Shown piece by piece: positions 17,199 through 26,289 of a stretch of 64,000 bases of DNA (position 1 is the first letter of the stretch; every line of letters begins with the position of its first letter). A program made the translations under genes and the position numbers. Source of the stretch: Rhizobium sp. R634. GTDB taxonomy: Bacteria; Pseudomonadota; Alphaproteobacteria; Rhizobiales; Rhizobiaceae. The notes below the pieces were generated by a model that worked only from the letters and a program-made list of their open reading frames with translations, had not been told where the DNA came from and did not search any database. The DNA lies in contig NZ_LOKW01000023.1 of the NCBI RefSeq assembly GCF_002211305.1, forward strand, positions 310,001-374,000. The letters run 5' to 3'.

Positions 17199-17735
17199 AT
17201 GAAAAGCCTTCTCCTGAATTCACTGCTCGCGGTCTGCTTCGTCGCGCCACCCTATCTTATTTCCGGCAGTAAAGCGCGGGCCGAAGATTGGGGATGCCAG
17301 GTTATCCTATGCCTTTCCAATCCCGGCGGGCCGACCCAATATGGCGAATGCCGGCCGCCGATCCAGAAACTGTGGCAGGCGCTTGCCGAGGGCCACTCGT
17401 TCCCGACCTGCAGCGGCGTCGGTTTTCAGAGTTCGCGGCCGGGTTATGAACCCTATTATTGCGATGCCGGGTACAGACTGACGAGCGATTATGGTCCGCG
17501 CGGGCAGGAAACGACCTGCGTGTCGACGTCGCTGCAGCCGGTGAGCAACAGCCTCTGCTCAAATGACGAGGAAGACTACACCCACAACAATTCGGTGCTG
17601 TCGCCACATTGGCAGCGCGTGGACGGACGGCGCCAATGCATGGGCTATCCGATAACGCGTCCGAATGTGCGATCGCAGCCGCACTATGTCGATGTCACCA
17701 TCGACGGCGCAGGCACGCAAAGGGTCTGGTACTGA
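17199..17735 (+). CDS. Exported cysteine-rich protein at the head of the virB operon
   Basis: A 178-residue protein from ATG 17199 (AAGGA eight bases upstream). The N-terminal MKSLLLNSLLAVCFVAPPYL... followed by ARAEDW is a clear signal peptide. The mature part has many cysteines (GCQVILCLSNPGG, GECRPP, PTCSGVG, YYCDAG, TTCVS, SLCSNDEE, QCMGYP), suggesting disulfide bonds in the periplasm. It lies 3 bp before virB1. Similar exported proteins occur in this position in rhizobial and Brucella-like T4SS loci; the role in pilus biogenesis or cell-wall passage is unproven. Confidence 0.7.
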   Translation: MKSLLLNSLLAVCFVAPPYLISGSKARAEDWGCQVILCLSNPGGPTQYGECRPPIQKLWQALAEGHSFPTCSGVGFQSSRPGYEPYYCDAGYRLTSDYGPRGQETTCVSTSLQPVSNSLCSNDEEDYTHNNSVLSPHWQRVDGRRQCMGYPITRPNVRSQPHYVDVTIDGAGTQRVWY

Positions 17736-17738
17736 TCG

Positions 17739-18389
17739 ATGGCTGCTTCTTTCGTCGATATCGCGCAAACCTGCGCGCCGATGGCGCACGTCGAGACGCT
17801 GGCAGGCATCATAAGCCTCGAGAGCCGTTTTCAGCCTTTCGCCATTCGCATCAACAGCGGTCCGCCACTCGCCGCCCAACCCGGGTCGAAGGCGGAGGCG
17901 ATCGAGGTCGCCACGTCTCTGATTGCCGGCCACCAGGATATCCAGATCGGGCTCGGCGGTATCTCGATAGAGGAGCTTCAAAAACTGAAGCTATCCGTCG
18001 CCGACGCCTTTGATCCCTGCCTGAGCCTCAAGGCCACGGCCACGCTTCTCGACGGATACTACCGCGCCGCATTACGTGAGGGGGATCCGGCTAAGGCCGA
18101 AAGCCTGATGCTCCAATCCTACTATGGCCGCGATGATCCATCCCTCGGCGCCATGGTCAGATATGACGAGCAGGTGCGCCAGGAAGCAAAGCGGTTATCG
18201 CCGATGCTTGCCTCCCTTGAGATTGGCGAGCCCGATGGTCGGGCCGGGCCGACGCAAGATGAGGCGCCGCCGGCGCTTGCGAAACAATCCTCCCAAACCG
18301 CCGAGGCCGTATCCTGGGATGTTTTCAGCTCAGGGCGGCAATCCTCGGTTCTCGTTTTTCCGAATGATCGATCGGAGCAAAGTGAATGA
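17739..18389 (+). CDS. virB1: VirB1-like lytic transglycosylase
   Basis: A 216-residue protein with an SLT-type lytic transglycosylase domain in the first 150 residues. The catalytic glutamate is in AGIISLESRFQPFAIRIN (near residue 29), followed by the helix segment with SLIAGHQDIQIGLGGIS and the core ACLSLKATATLL-like block (PCLSLKATATLLDGYY). It would open peptidoglycan for T4SS assembly. No signal peptide is visible at this start, as in some plasmid VirB1 proteins. The tail of about 60 residues is proline/serine-rich. The stop overlaps the virB2 start (ATGA). Confidence 0.85.
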   Translation: MAASFVDIAQTCAPMAHVETLAGIISLESRFQPFAIRINSGPPLAAQPGSKAEAIEVATSLIAGHQDIQIGLGGISIEELQKLKLSVADAFDPCLSLKATATLLDGYYRAALREGDPAKAESLMLQSYYGRDDPSLGAMVRYDEQVRQEAKRLSPMLASLEIGEPDGRAGPTQDEAPPALAKQSSQTAEAVSWDVFSSGRQSSVLVFPNDRSEQSE

Positions 18390-18685
18390 TCTCCAAAGCC
18401 CGTCTTCGCCCCCTTGCCGCATCCACGCTCATGGCGGGCGCCATTGTCATCTGCCTGGTCGAGCCAGCCTTCGCCCAAGCCGCCGGCATCGAAACCGTTT
18501 TGCAGAACATCGTCGACATGCTGACCGGCAATATCGCCCGCCTGCTGGCCGTCATCGCCGTCATCATCATCTGCATCGCGTGGATGTTCGGCTACATGGA
18601 TTTGAGGCGGGCCGGATTCTGGATCATCGGGATCGGCGGCATTTTCGGCGCCACCGAGCTGGTCAACACCATCGTCGGGAATTGA
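18386..18685 (+). CDS. virB2: VirB2 (TrbC/VirB2) major pilin
   Basis: A 99-residue pro-pilin with a long signal sequence (residues 1 to about 32, ending VEPAFAQAAG) and two hydrophobic helices, ARLLAVIAVIIICIAWMFGY and the GFWIIGIGGIFGATELV segment, the family pattern. The size and position between virB1 and virB3 confirm the call. It is the pilus subunit, inserted in the inner membrane before extraction. Confidence 0.92.
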   Translation: MISKARLRPLAASTLMAGAIVICLVEPAFAQAAGIETVLQNIVDMLTGNIARLLAVIAVIIICIAWMFGYMDLRRAGFWIIGIGGIFGATELVNTIVGN

Positions 18686-18690
18686 GCGCC

Positions 18691-19029
18691 ATGGCGAGCA
18701 CTCTGAGTCTCGAAGACGACACGTTGTTTCTCGCCTGCACGCGCCCGGCAATGATCGCGGGCGTGACCATGGAGGCGATGGGCGCCAACATCATGCTGAC
18801 GACCATCCTCTACATCACCGCGGGATCGATCGCCTACGCGCTGGTCGGGATCGTCTTTCATGTCCTGTTTCGCGCGCTCGTCAAGCACGACCACAACATG
18901 TTTCGGATCCTGATTGCGTGGATCGAAACCCGTGGCCGCTCTCGCAATGCCGCCTATTGGGGTGGCGCCACGCTCTCGCCTCTGACGCTCACCCGGCGTT
19001 ATGACGAAAGGGATCTCAGCTTTGTCTAA
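18691..19029 (+). CDS. virB3: VirB3 inner-membrane T4SS protein
   Basis: A 112-residue protein from ATG 18691, five bp after virB2. The start DDTLFLACTRPAMIAGVTMEAMG is the VirB3 signature, followed by two membrane segments (ILYITAGSIAYALVGIVFHVLF region) and the C-terminal RNAAYWGGATLSPL. It cooperates with VirB4 in pilus assembly. Its end overlaps the proposed virB4 start by 29 bp. Confidence 0.9.
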   Translation: MASTLSLEDDTLFLACTRPAMIAGVTMEAMGANIMLTTILYITAGSIAYALVGIVFHVLFRALVKHDHNMFRILIAWIETRGRSRNAAYWGGATLSPLTLTRRYDERDLSFV

Positions 19030-21388
19030 CATTGCGACGCTCCGGTCGCGCGAGCTCGGGCCGGAGACCTTCATTCCCTATGTCAGGCATGTCGACGAGA
19101 CGACCATTGCGCTCGAATCCCGAGCGTTGATGACCATGATCGCTCTCGACGGCGTTTCCTTCGAAACATCAGACATCAGGGACCTCAACGGCCTGCACCG
19201 CAGCCTGAACACGCTCTATCGCAATATCGCCGACGAGCGGCTGGCGCTCTGGACGCATGTCGTGCGCCGCCGCGACAATGCCTATCCCGAGGGACGCTTC
19301 GCCAATCCCTTCTCCGACGGTCTGAATGCGAGATACCGCGCGCGGATGGTGGGCGAAGACCTGTTTCGCAACGATCTCTATCTCACCCTCGTCTGGCATC
19401 CCGGCCGGGATCCCGCCGAAAAGGCAGCCAAACTTCTCTCCCGGCTGCGCAAGGCGCACCGATCCGATACCGAGCTTGACGGGCAGGCTCTGAAGCATCT
19501 GCGTGACCGCGTGGCCGATGTCGTCGCCGGCCTGCAGCGCTTCGAGCCGCGGCTGCTCACCCTTCATGAACAGGACGGCATCCTGTTCTCTGGCCCGAGC
19601 GAAGTGCTCCACCAGATCGTCGGCGGCCGGCGGGAACCGATCCCGTTGACGGAGGGACGAATTTCCTCGGCGATCTATTCCGACCGGGTGATTTTCGGGC
19701 GCGAGACCGTCGAGATCCGTCACGAGGCCGACAGCCGCTATGCCGGCATGTTCGGCTTCAAGGAGTATCCGGCGACCACGCGCAGCGGCATGCTCGACGC
19801 TATCCTGACCGCACCTTTCGAGCTCATCCTGACGCAGTCCTTCGCCTTCGCCTCAAAGGCCGATGCCCGCACGATCATGGGCCGCAAGCAGAACCAGATG
19901 GTCAGCGCCGGCGACAAGGCGGCCTCGCAGATCGAGGAACTCGGCGAGGCGATGGACGATCTTGAATCCAATCGCTTCGTTCTCGGAGAGCATCACCTTG
20001 CGCTTGCCGTCTTCGCGCCCTCGGTCAAGGAACTGACCGATCACATGGCGAAGGCGCGCGCCTACCTCACCAGTGGCGGCGCGGTTGTCGCCCGCGAGGA
20101 TCTCGGGCTCGAGGCTGCCTGGTGGGCGCAATTACCGGGCAATTTCCGCTATCGGGCGCGCTCGGGCGCGATCACCTCCCGTAACTTCGCAGCCCTGGCG
20201 CCCTATCATTCCTATCCGGCGGGCAAGAAGGACGGCAACGAGTGGGGACCGGCCGTCGCCATGCTCAAGACCGCGTCTGGCTCACCCTTCTATTTTAACT
20301 TTCACCACGGCGACCTCGGCAACACTTTCGTCTGCGGCCCGTCGGGTACGGGCAAGACGGTGCTGTTGAACTTCATGCTGTCGCAGCTCGAAAAGCACGA
20401 TCCGCATATGGTCTTCTTCGACAAGGACCGCGGCGCGGATCTCTTCGTCCGTGCAGCCGGCGGTACTTATCTACCGCTGAGGAATGGTGTCTCCACCGGC
20501 TGCGCGCCGTTGAAAGCACTGGAATTCACGGCGGAAAACAAAGTATTCCTCACCGGTTGGATCGCCAAGCTGGTCCGATCCGGATCTGGCGAACTATCGA
20601 TCATCGAGTTGCGCGACATCGCCTCGGCGGTCGACGGGGTGGCGGACCTGCCGGTGGAGCGTCGCTCCATCGGCGCCCTGCGCACCTTCCTCAACAACAC
20701 CGATCCCGAGGGCATTGGAGCACGTCTCCGACGGTGGGAGAGGGGCGGGCCGCTTGGCTGGGTCTTCGACAACGAAGCCGACGATATCGGCATCGGCGCC
20801 AGGCTCATCGGCTACGACATGACCGATTTCCTCGACAACGAGGAGATCCGCACGCCGTTGATGGCTTACCTGTTCTATCGCATCGAGCAGTTGATTGACG
20901 GGCGGCGCATCATCATCGTCATCGACGAATTCTGGAAGGCGCTACAGGACGAAGGTTTTCGTGATCTCGCCCAGAACAAGCTCAAGACGATCCGCAAGCA
21001 GAACGGTCTCATGTTGTTTGCGACCCAGAGCCCGCGCGACGCCATCGTCTCGCCGATCGCCCACACGATCATCGAGCAGTGCCCGACTCAGGTCTTTCTG
21101 CCGAACCCGCGCGGCGACCGCGCCGACTATGTTGACGGCTTCAAGCTGACCGAGCGCGAATTCGAGCTCGTCTCACGCGAGCTCTCCGTCGAGAGCCGCC
21201 GGTTCATCGTCAAGCAGGGGCACAACAGCGTCGTCGCCGAGCTGAACCTCAACGGCTTCGACGACGAACTCGCCATCCTCTCCGGCCGGACGGCCAATGT
21301 GGAACTGGCCGACTCGATCCGATCTGAGATCGGCGAGGGACCGGAGGACTGGCTTGCCGTGTTTCACAAGAGAAGGAAGACAGCATGA
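19001..21388 (+). CDS. virB4: VirB4 ATPase
   Basis: A 795-residue CagE/VirB4 family ATPase that energises pilus biogenesis and substrate passage at the inner membrane. Walker A GPSGTGKTV at about 446-454 and Walker B IIVIDEFWKAL around 638-648 are intact, with the C-terminal ATPASE motif QSPRDAIVSP. ATG 19001 is used; a TTG at 19022 preceded by AAGGGA is an alternative that would shorten the overlap with virB3. The stop overlaps the virB5 start. Confidence 0.93.
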   Translation: MTKGISALSNIATLRSRELGPETFIPYVRHVDETTIALESRALMTMIALDGVSFETSDIRDLNGLHRSLNTLYRNIADERLALWTHVVRRRDNAYPEGRFANPFSDGLNARYRARMVGEDLFRNDLYLTLVWHPGRDPAEKAAKLLSRLRKAHRSDTELDGQALKHLRDRVADVVAGLQRFEPRLLTLHEQDGILFSGPSEVLHQIVGGRREPIPLTEGRISSAIYSDRVIFGRETVEIRHEADSRYAGMFGFKEYPATTRSGMLDAILTAPFELILTQSFAFASKADARTIMGRKQNQMVSAGDKAASQIEELGEAMDDLESNRFVLGEHHLALAVFAPSVKELTDHMAKARAYLTSGGAVVAREDLGLEAAWWAQLPGNFRYRARSGAITSRNFAALAPYHSYPAGKKDGNEWGPAVAMLKTASGSPFYFNFHHGDLGNTFVCGPSGTGKTVLLNFMLSQLEKHDPHMVFFDKDRGADLFVRAAGGTYLPLRNGVSTGCAPLKALEFTAENKVFLTGWIAKLVRSGSGELSIIELRDIASAVDGVADLPVERRSIGALRTFLNNTDPEGIGARLRRWERGGPLGWVFDNEADDIGIGARLIGYDMTDFLDNEEIRTPLMAYLFYRIEQLIDGRRIIIVIDEFWKALQDEGFRDLAQNKLKTIRKQNGLMLFATQSPRDAIVSPIAHTIIEQCPTQVFLPNPRGDRADYVDGFKLTEREFELVSRELSVESRRFIVKQGHNSVVAELNLNGFDDELAILSGRTANVELADSIRSEIGEGPEDWLAVFHKRRKTA

Positions 21389-22086
21389 TCCGCCCAGGAA
21401 CGATTCGGTCCTTGTTTCTATCGGCCGCTTTTTTGGCTTCGGCGGTGCTGGCACCGGCCCAGGGCATCCCGGTCATCGATCAGACGTCGATCGCCAAGCA
21501 GATCGAGAGCATCACGCAGCTGAAGTCCCAGCTCGACACCTTGAACCAGCAGCTCCAGCAGGCCCAGCAGCTCTACGGATCGCTGAACAAGATCACCGAC
21601 ATGGCTGACGTCGCCAACCTGCTGAACGATCCCTCGATCCGCAAGGCGCTGCCGCAGGATTTCAACGCGATCGAGGGACTGTTCAAAGGTTCCGGCAGCG
21701 GCGTCTTCGGCAGTTCCGCCTCGAAATTCCTTCAGGACAACTCCAGCTACCGCACCGATGCCGACGATTTCTATGCGCAGGAGCTGTCGCGCATCCAGAA
21801 CCAGAACGCCGCCCAGATGAGTCTCGGCCAGCAGATCTATGATGCAGCGACCAAGCGCATCGACGGTATCGACGAGCTTCGCCAGAAAATCTCCAGTGCG
21901 GCCGATGCCAAGGACATCGCCGACCTGCAGGCTCGTCTCCAGGCCGAGACCGCCTTCCTGCAAACCGATGTCCTGCGCATGGAGGGCCTGCAGATGGTTC
22001 AGCAGGCTCAGCTGCAGGTCGATGACCAACGCAAGGCCGAAGATTGGCGCAAGCGCATGGACACGATGGGAGCAGCACTCAAATGA
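21385..22086 (+). CDS. virB5: VirB5 minor pilus protein
   Basis: A 233-residue periplasmic protein with signal peptide (SLFLSAAFLASAVLAPAQG) followed by the Gln-rich coiled coil (QIESITQLKSQLDTLNQQLQ...) typical of VirB5/TrbJ proteins. A second helical region (ADAKDIADLQARLQAE) precedes the C-terminus. It sits at the pilus tip. It starts inside the virB4 stop codon and ends by overlapping the lipoprotein gene start (ATGA), so translation is probably coupled throughout. Confidence 0.88.
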   Translation: MIRPGTIRSLFLSAAFLASAVLAPAQGIPVIDQTSIAKQIESITQLKSQLDTLNQQLQQAQQLYGSLNKITDMADVANLLNDPSIRKALPQDFNAIEGLFKGSGSGVFGSSASKFLQDNSSYRTDADDFYAQELSRIQNQNAAQMSLGQQIYDAATKRIDGIDELRQKISSAADAKDIADLQARLQAETAFLQTDVLRMEGLQMVQQAQLQVDDQRKAEDWRKRMDTMGAALK

Positions 22087-22316
22087 GATGGTTTCTTTCT
22101 GGTGCGGCCATGGTTTTCCTCGCGGCCTGCTCCCCGCAGACGGAGAAGACTTACACCGTCGATGAACTTGCGGCCGATGATGGTCTGCTCGCGAAAATCA
22201 TCGGCGAATGCCGCAACAATCCCGGCGAACTCCGAGACACGCCCAATTGCCGCAACGCCGAGGCTGCGGACGGCAAGCTGCGGCTGGAGCGCATGCGCAA
22301 GTCGCTCGGGGGCTGA
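22083..22316 (+). CDS. EexN-family entry-exclusion lipoprotein
   Basis: A 77-residue lipoprotein from ATG 22083: signal MRWFLSGAAMVFLAAC with the lipobox Cys16, then a short mature domain with KTYTVDELAADDGLLAKIIGECRNNPG and two more cysteines (GEC, PNC). The pattern of Cys-rich TYTVDEL...KC-N-PG, together with the position between virB5 and virB6, is that of EexN, which blocks redundant entry of the same plasmid into a cell that already carries it. Confidence 0.8.
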   Translation: MRWFLSGAAMVFLAACSPQTEKTYTVDELAADDGLLAKIIGECRNNPGELRDTPNCRNAEAADGKLRLERMRKSLGG

Positions 22317-22319
22317 GCG

Positions 22320-23252
22320 ATGTATCAGGTCTTCAGCTTCGTTGACGGGCAATTCAAGACACCCTTGGAAAACTTCATTTCCTCCGGCACCTCGAATATC
22401 GCCAGCTGGGTCAGCGGCCCGCTGACGGCGGCGCTTACGCTCTATGTCGTGCTCTACGGCTATCTCGTTCTGCGCGGCTCCGTGCCGGAACCGATCCTCG
22501 AATTCGCCTTCCGGGCGATGAAGCTCGCCATCATCGTCATGCTGGTCAGGAATGCCGGCGACTATCAGACCTACGTCACCAATATCTTTTTCGATGCGCT
22601 GCCGCGCGAAATCTCGCAGGCTCTAAACTCCGGCACGGCGCCGAGCGCATCGACCTTCGACAGCCTGCTCGATAAGGGCCAGAAATGCGCCTATGAGATC
22701 TGGTCGCGCGCCTCCTGGCCGGTTGATATCGTCACCGGCATCGGTGGCATGATGGTCATCGGTGCGAGCTTCATCGTGGCGGCGATCGGCTATATCGTTT
22801 CGCTCTATGCCCGGCTGGCGCTCGCCATCGTTCTGGCCATCGGCCCGATCTTCATCGCGCTCGCGATGTTCCAATCCACTCGCCGGTTCACCGAATCCTG
22901 GATCGGCCAGCTCGTCAATTTCGTCATTCTTCAGGTGCTCGTCGTTGCCATCGGCTCGCTGCTGATCACCTGCATCGACACGACGTTTACGGCGATCGAA
23001 GGCTATAGCGACGTCCTGATGCGGCCGATCGCGCTCTGCGCCATTTGCCTTGCCGCTCTCTATGTTTTCTACCAACTGCCCGGCATTGCTTCGGCTCTTG
23101 CGGCGGGCGGGGCGTCGCTCACCTACGGCTACGGTGCCGCCCGCGATGCGCACGAAAGCACGCTCGCCTGGGCGACATCCCATACCGCCAGAGCGGTCGG
23201 CCGCGGCGCGCGTTCCGTCGTCCGCCGCCTGACGCCAGGCCGGACCGAATGA
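22320..23252 (+). CDS. virB6: VirB6 polytopic inner-membrane protein
   Basis: A 310-residue TrbL/VirB6 family protein with at least five strongly hydrophobic spans (for example LTAALTLYVVLYGYLVL, GMMVIGASFIVAAIGYIV, LALAIVLAIGPIFIALAMF and LCAICLAALYVFYQL). The sequence RLALAIVLAIGPIF is a recognisable family core. It forms the substrate channel at the inner membrane. The last 40 residues are basic and glycine-rich. ATG 22320 lies three bp after the preceding stop. Confidence 0.9.
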   Translation: MYQVFSFVDGQFKTPLENFISSGTSNIASWVSGPLTAALTLYVVLYGYLVLRGSVPEPILEFAFRAMKLAIIVMLVRNAGDYQTYVTNIFFDALPREISQALNSGTAPSASTFDSLLDKGQKCAYEIWSRASWPVDIVTGIGGMMVIGASFIVAAIGYIVSLYARLALAIVLAIGPIFIALAMFQSTRRFTESWIGQLVNFVILQVLVVAIGSLLITCIDTTFTAIEGYSDVLMRPIALCAICLAALYVFYQLPGIASALAAGGASLTYGYGAARDAHESTLAWATSHTARAVGRGARSVVRRLTPGRTE

Positions 23253-23291
23253 CGGCAACCAACGCTTCAGACAATTGAACAGGTTTTTTGG

Positions 23292-23573
23292 ATGCTCCGT
23301 ATCGTTTTGTCGCTTCTTCTGACCGCTGGTCTCATAGGCTGCGGTTCGATTTCCCACCCGCTCCCGAAATGTGATGGTTATTCCCGCCGGCCGTTGAACC
23401 GTGCCATGTGGCAGTGGCAGGACAGTGGAGGCGAGCAACCGGCGACCGGGGCCGTTCCCGCTGAGCCGACCAGTCACGCCGCCGCCTATGTGCAGGAGCC
23501 GTCCTCAGTTCCGCCGGCCGCTTTCGCGCATTTCGATGTCGCGGGCTCCTACCGTCCGTGCGAGGGCGAATGA
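23292..23573 (+). CDS. VirB7-position lipoprotein
   Basis: A 93-residue lipoprotein: MLRIVLSLLLTAGLIGC gives lipobox Cys17, followed by a proline/alanine-rich mature region with two further cysteines (KCDG, RPCEGE). Its place between virB6 and virB8 is that of VirB7, the small outer-membrane lipoprotein that stabilises VirB9. It is about twice as long as Ti VirB7, so homology cannot be claimed from sequence alone; function is inferred from position and lipidation. Confidence 0.65.
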   Translation: MLRIVLSLLLTAGLIGCGSISHPLPKCDGYSRRPLNRAMWQWQDSGGEQPATGAVPAEPTSHAAAYVQEPSSVPPAAFAHFDVAGSYRPCEGE

Positions 23574-23574
23574 T

Positions 23575-24246
23575 ATGGTGACCACGGACAACCTCAAAAG
23601 TTACTTTGAAAAAGCCCGCCGGTTCGATCAGGACCGTATGATCCAGGTCGAGCGTTCCGCCCGCATTGCCTGGTTCGTCGCTGCTTGCGCCAGCATCCTG
23701 GCCGGCGTCTCGGTATTTGCCGTTGCCGGCCTCACCCCTTTGAAAACCGTCGAGCCCTTCGTCGTGCGGGTCGATAATTCCACCGGCATCGTCGATGTGG
23801 TCTCGGCGCTGACATCGACCGCCGGCACCTACGACGAGGCCGTCACCAAATATTTCGCGGCCAAATATGTCCGCGCCCGCGAAGGTTATGTCTGGAGTGA
23901 AGGAGAGGAGAATTTCCGCACCGTCGCCTTGCTGTCGACGCAGCCGGAACAGACGCGGTTTGCAGCGGTCTATCGCGGCAGCAACCCGGATTCCCCGCAG
24001 AACATCTACGGCCGTAGCGCCACGGCGCGGATCAACATCGTTTCCATCTCGCTGATCAACGCCAATGTGGCATCCGTCCGCTATATGAGAACCGTGACCC
24101 GCGGTGACGAGGTGCGCACCACGCATTGGGTTGCGACCCTTACCTTCTCCTATGCCAACGCTCCGATGTCCTCGACCGATCGGCTGATCAATCCGCTCGG
24201 CTTCGCCGTCAGCGAATATCGCGCCGATCCGGAGGCCATCAATTGA
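23575..24246 (+). CDS. virB8: VirB8 bitopic assembly protein
   Basis: A 223-residue protein from ATG 23575. A short cytoplasmic N-terminus (YFEKARRFDQDRMIQVERS) precedes a single membrane span at about 30-50 (AWFVAACASILAGVSVFAV) and a periplasmic NTF2-like domain with the VirB8 features LTPLKTVEPFVVRVDNSTG and the NPLGFAV C-terminus (NPXG motif). It acts as a nucleation factor for the T4SS core. The stop overlaps the TTG start of virB9. Confidence 0.92.
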   Translation: MVTTDNLKSYFEKARRFDQDRMIQVERSARIAWFVAACASILAGVSVFAVAGLTPLKTVEPFVVRVDNSTGIVDVVSALTSTAGTYDEAVTKYFAAKYVRAREGYVWSEGEENFRTVALLSTQPEQTRFAAVYRGSNPDSPQNIYGRSATARINIVSISLINANVASVRYMRTVTRGDEVRTTHWVATLTFSYANAPMSSTDRLINPLGFAVSEYRADPEAIN

Positions 24247-25100
24247 GACCGCACTTTCTCCTTCCGCTCTTCCTGGCCGTCGGCCTTTCCTCGGCGGCGC
24301 TTGCCCTGGAAACGCCACGCGGCGCCGCGCAGGACAGCCGCATCCGTTTCGTCGACTATCAGCCCTATAACATCACCAAAGTCGTCGGCACGCTCCGGTC
24401 TTCGGTGCAGATCGAATTCGCCGCCGACGAAGAAATCGCTCATATCGCGCTTGGCAACAGCGTCGCCTGGGAAGTGGCGCCGGCCGGCAACATTCTATTC
24501 TTGAAGCCTCGGGAAAATCAGCCGGTGACGAATATCTCCGTGGTGACGACACGACGGGACGGCTCGACCCGCAGCTATCAGATGGAACTCACCGTCCGTG
24601 ACGGCAGCGTCGAAGCCGGTCAGAACACCTATTTCTATGTGAAATATCGCTATCCTGCAGATGAGGTGGAGCGACGCCGGCAGGAAGCGGCCGCCCGGGC
24701 GCAGGCGGCACAGGCCGGCGAGGCCGATCGCGTGCTTGCCCTCCACGAAGCCTATGGGCCGCGCAACTGGCGTTATTCCGCTCAAGGATCCCAGGCGCTC
24801 GAACCGCAAGCGGTCTATGACAACGGGAAGGTCACTACCTTCGCCTTTGCCGGCAACCAGGAAATGCCTGCGGTCTATATGGAAAACTCCGACGGCAGCG
24901 AAAGCCTGGTTCCGAAGTCCGTCGACGGCAATCTCGTCCTCGTTCACGCGATCAGCCGCAAGTTCATACTGCGCCGAGGCGGCGACGTCCTCTGCGTCTT
25001 CAACGAAGCCTACGATCGCGTCGGCATCAATCCCGAGACCAATACGACGTCACCATCGGTCGAGCGCCTCGTCAAAGCGCCGCCCGGCGCGGCGCAATAG
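24243..25100 (+). CDS. virB9: VirB9 outer-membrane core protein
   Basis: A 285-residue CagX/VirB9 protein. The only sensible start is TTG 24243, overlapping the virB8 stop, because it places a clean signal peptide (RPHFLLPLFLAVGLSSAALA) at the N-terminus. The family blocks RIRFVDYQPYNITKV, SVAWEVAPAGNILFLKP and the C-terminal domain NWRYSAQGSQALEPQAVYDNGK and TTFAFAGNQEMPAVYM are present. It forms the core complex with VirB7 and VirB10. The use of TTG may couple its expression to virB8. Confidence 0.92.
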   Translation: MRPHFLLPLFLAVGLSSAALALETPRGAAQDSRIRFVDYQPYNITKVVGTLRSSVQIEFAADEEIAHIALGNSVAWEVAPAGNILFLKPRENQPVTNISVVTTRRDGSTRSYQMELTVRDGSVEAGQNTYFYVKYRYPADEVERRRQEAAARAQAAQAGEADRVLALHEAYGPRNWRYSAQGSQALEPQAVYDNGKVTTFAFAGNQEMPAVYMENSDGSESLVPKSVDGNLVLVHAISRKFILRRGGDVLCVFNEAYDRVGINPETNTTSPSVERLVKAPPGAAQ

Positions 25101-25108
25101 GAGGTGAC

Positions 25109-26281
25109 ATGGCCGAGGAAGAGATTTCCCAGATCCCCGGCGAGCGCGCCGAGACGTCGGCCGGTGGCCGGCTCGACAACAACCCGATCCTCAAACGCGG
25201 CGCTGTCGCCTTGGCGATCGTCGTCTTTGTCGCCTTCGCTCTCTGGTCGATGCGCGGCCAGGACAAGCCGTCAGATGGTGCCCAGCCGGAGCGGGTGGTT
25301 ATCCGCCAGACATCGGATTTCGAACCTGCGAAGGAGCCACAGTCGGTGGTGACACCGCCGCAGGTCCAGCTCCCGACGCCAGTCGCCGCCGAGCAGGCGC
25401 CGACCGACGACGACAAGCTGCTCGATGCTGCCCGCCGTGCGCCGGTCATTGTCTATAGCGGCGAGAAATCGCCGGCGACGCGGCGGCAGGATCAGGATGC
25501 GGCAACGGATCAGGCTTCCAACTACGTGCCGCTCGGCGCCAATCCCGGTGGCTTCGCCTCGCGGGGCGAAAACGAGGATGAGCGCTTCAACCGCTTACTG
25601 ACGCCGACGCAATTGCAGGGATCGCGTGCCGGCACGTTGGGCAATCGCGATTTCATCGTCGCCATGGGCACATCCATTCCTTGCGTTCTCGAGACCGCGC
25701 TCTCTTCCGATCAGCCGGGGTTCACGAGCTGCGTCATCAACCGCGACGTCCTTTCAGATAACGGCCGCGTGGTGCTCATGGAAAAAGGCACGCAGGTCGT
25801 CGGTGAATATCGCGGCGGCATTCGGCGTGGGCAAAAACGTCTATTCGTTCTCTGGAACCGGGCGAAGACGCCGAAGGGCGTGATCATCACTTTGGCGTCG
25901 CCGGCAACCGATGCGCTCGGCCGCGCCGGCATCGACGGCTATGTCGACACCCATTGGTGGGAGCGGTTTGGCAGCGCGATGCTCCTGTCGATCGTCGGCG
26001 ACGCCAGTTCCTATGCCAGCAGCCGGCTGCAGGACAGCGATGTCGAAACGCAAAACACCACCAGCGCCGGTCAGCAGGCAGCGGCGATCGCCGTCGAGCA
26101 ATCGATCAACATTCCGCCGACGCTCATGAAACATCAGGGCGAACTGGTTTCGATCTTCGTCGCCCGCGATCTGGATTTCTCCAGCGTCTACCGCCTTCGT
26201 GTGACCGAGCCCCGCAACCGCATCTACGACCGTGCTGCGCTTGGGGATTTCAGCCCCTCCTCGAAGCTCGTGACAAAATAG
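25109..26281 (+). CDS. virB10: VirB10 core channel protein
   Basis: A 390-residue TrbI/VirB10 protein with GGAGG before ATG 25109. A cytoplasmic N-terminus is followed by one membrane span (RGAVALAIVVFVAFALWSM), a long proline-rich periplasmic linker and the C-terminal beta-barrel domain with IVAMGTSIPCVLETALSSDQPG, VLMEKGTQVVGEY and the antenna region. It spans both membranes and senses ATP energy from VirB11 and the coupling protein. Confidence 0.93.
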   Translation: MAEEEISQIPGERAETSAGGRLDNNPILKRGAVALAIVVFVAFALWSMRGQDKPSDGAQPERVVIRQTSDFEPAKEPQSVVTPPQVQLPTPVAAEQAPTDDDKLLDAARRAPVIVYSGEKSPATRRQDQDAATDQASNYVPLGANPGGFASRGENEDERFNRLLTPTQLQGSRAGTLGNRDFIVAMGTSIPCVLETALSSDQPGFTSCVINRDVLSDNGRVVLMEKGTQVVGEYRGGIRRGQKRLFVLWNRAKTPKGVIITLASPATDALGRAGIDGYVDTHWWERFGSAMLLSIVGDASSYASSRLQDSDVETQNTTSAGQQAAAIAVEQSINIPPTLMKHQGELVSIFVARDLDFSSVYRLRVTEPRNRIYDRAALGDFSPSSKLVTK

Positions 26282-26289
26282 GTTCGGCG

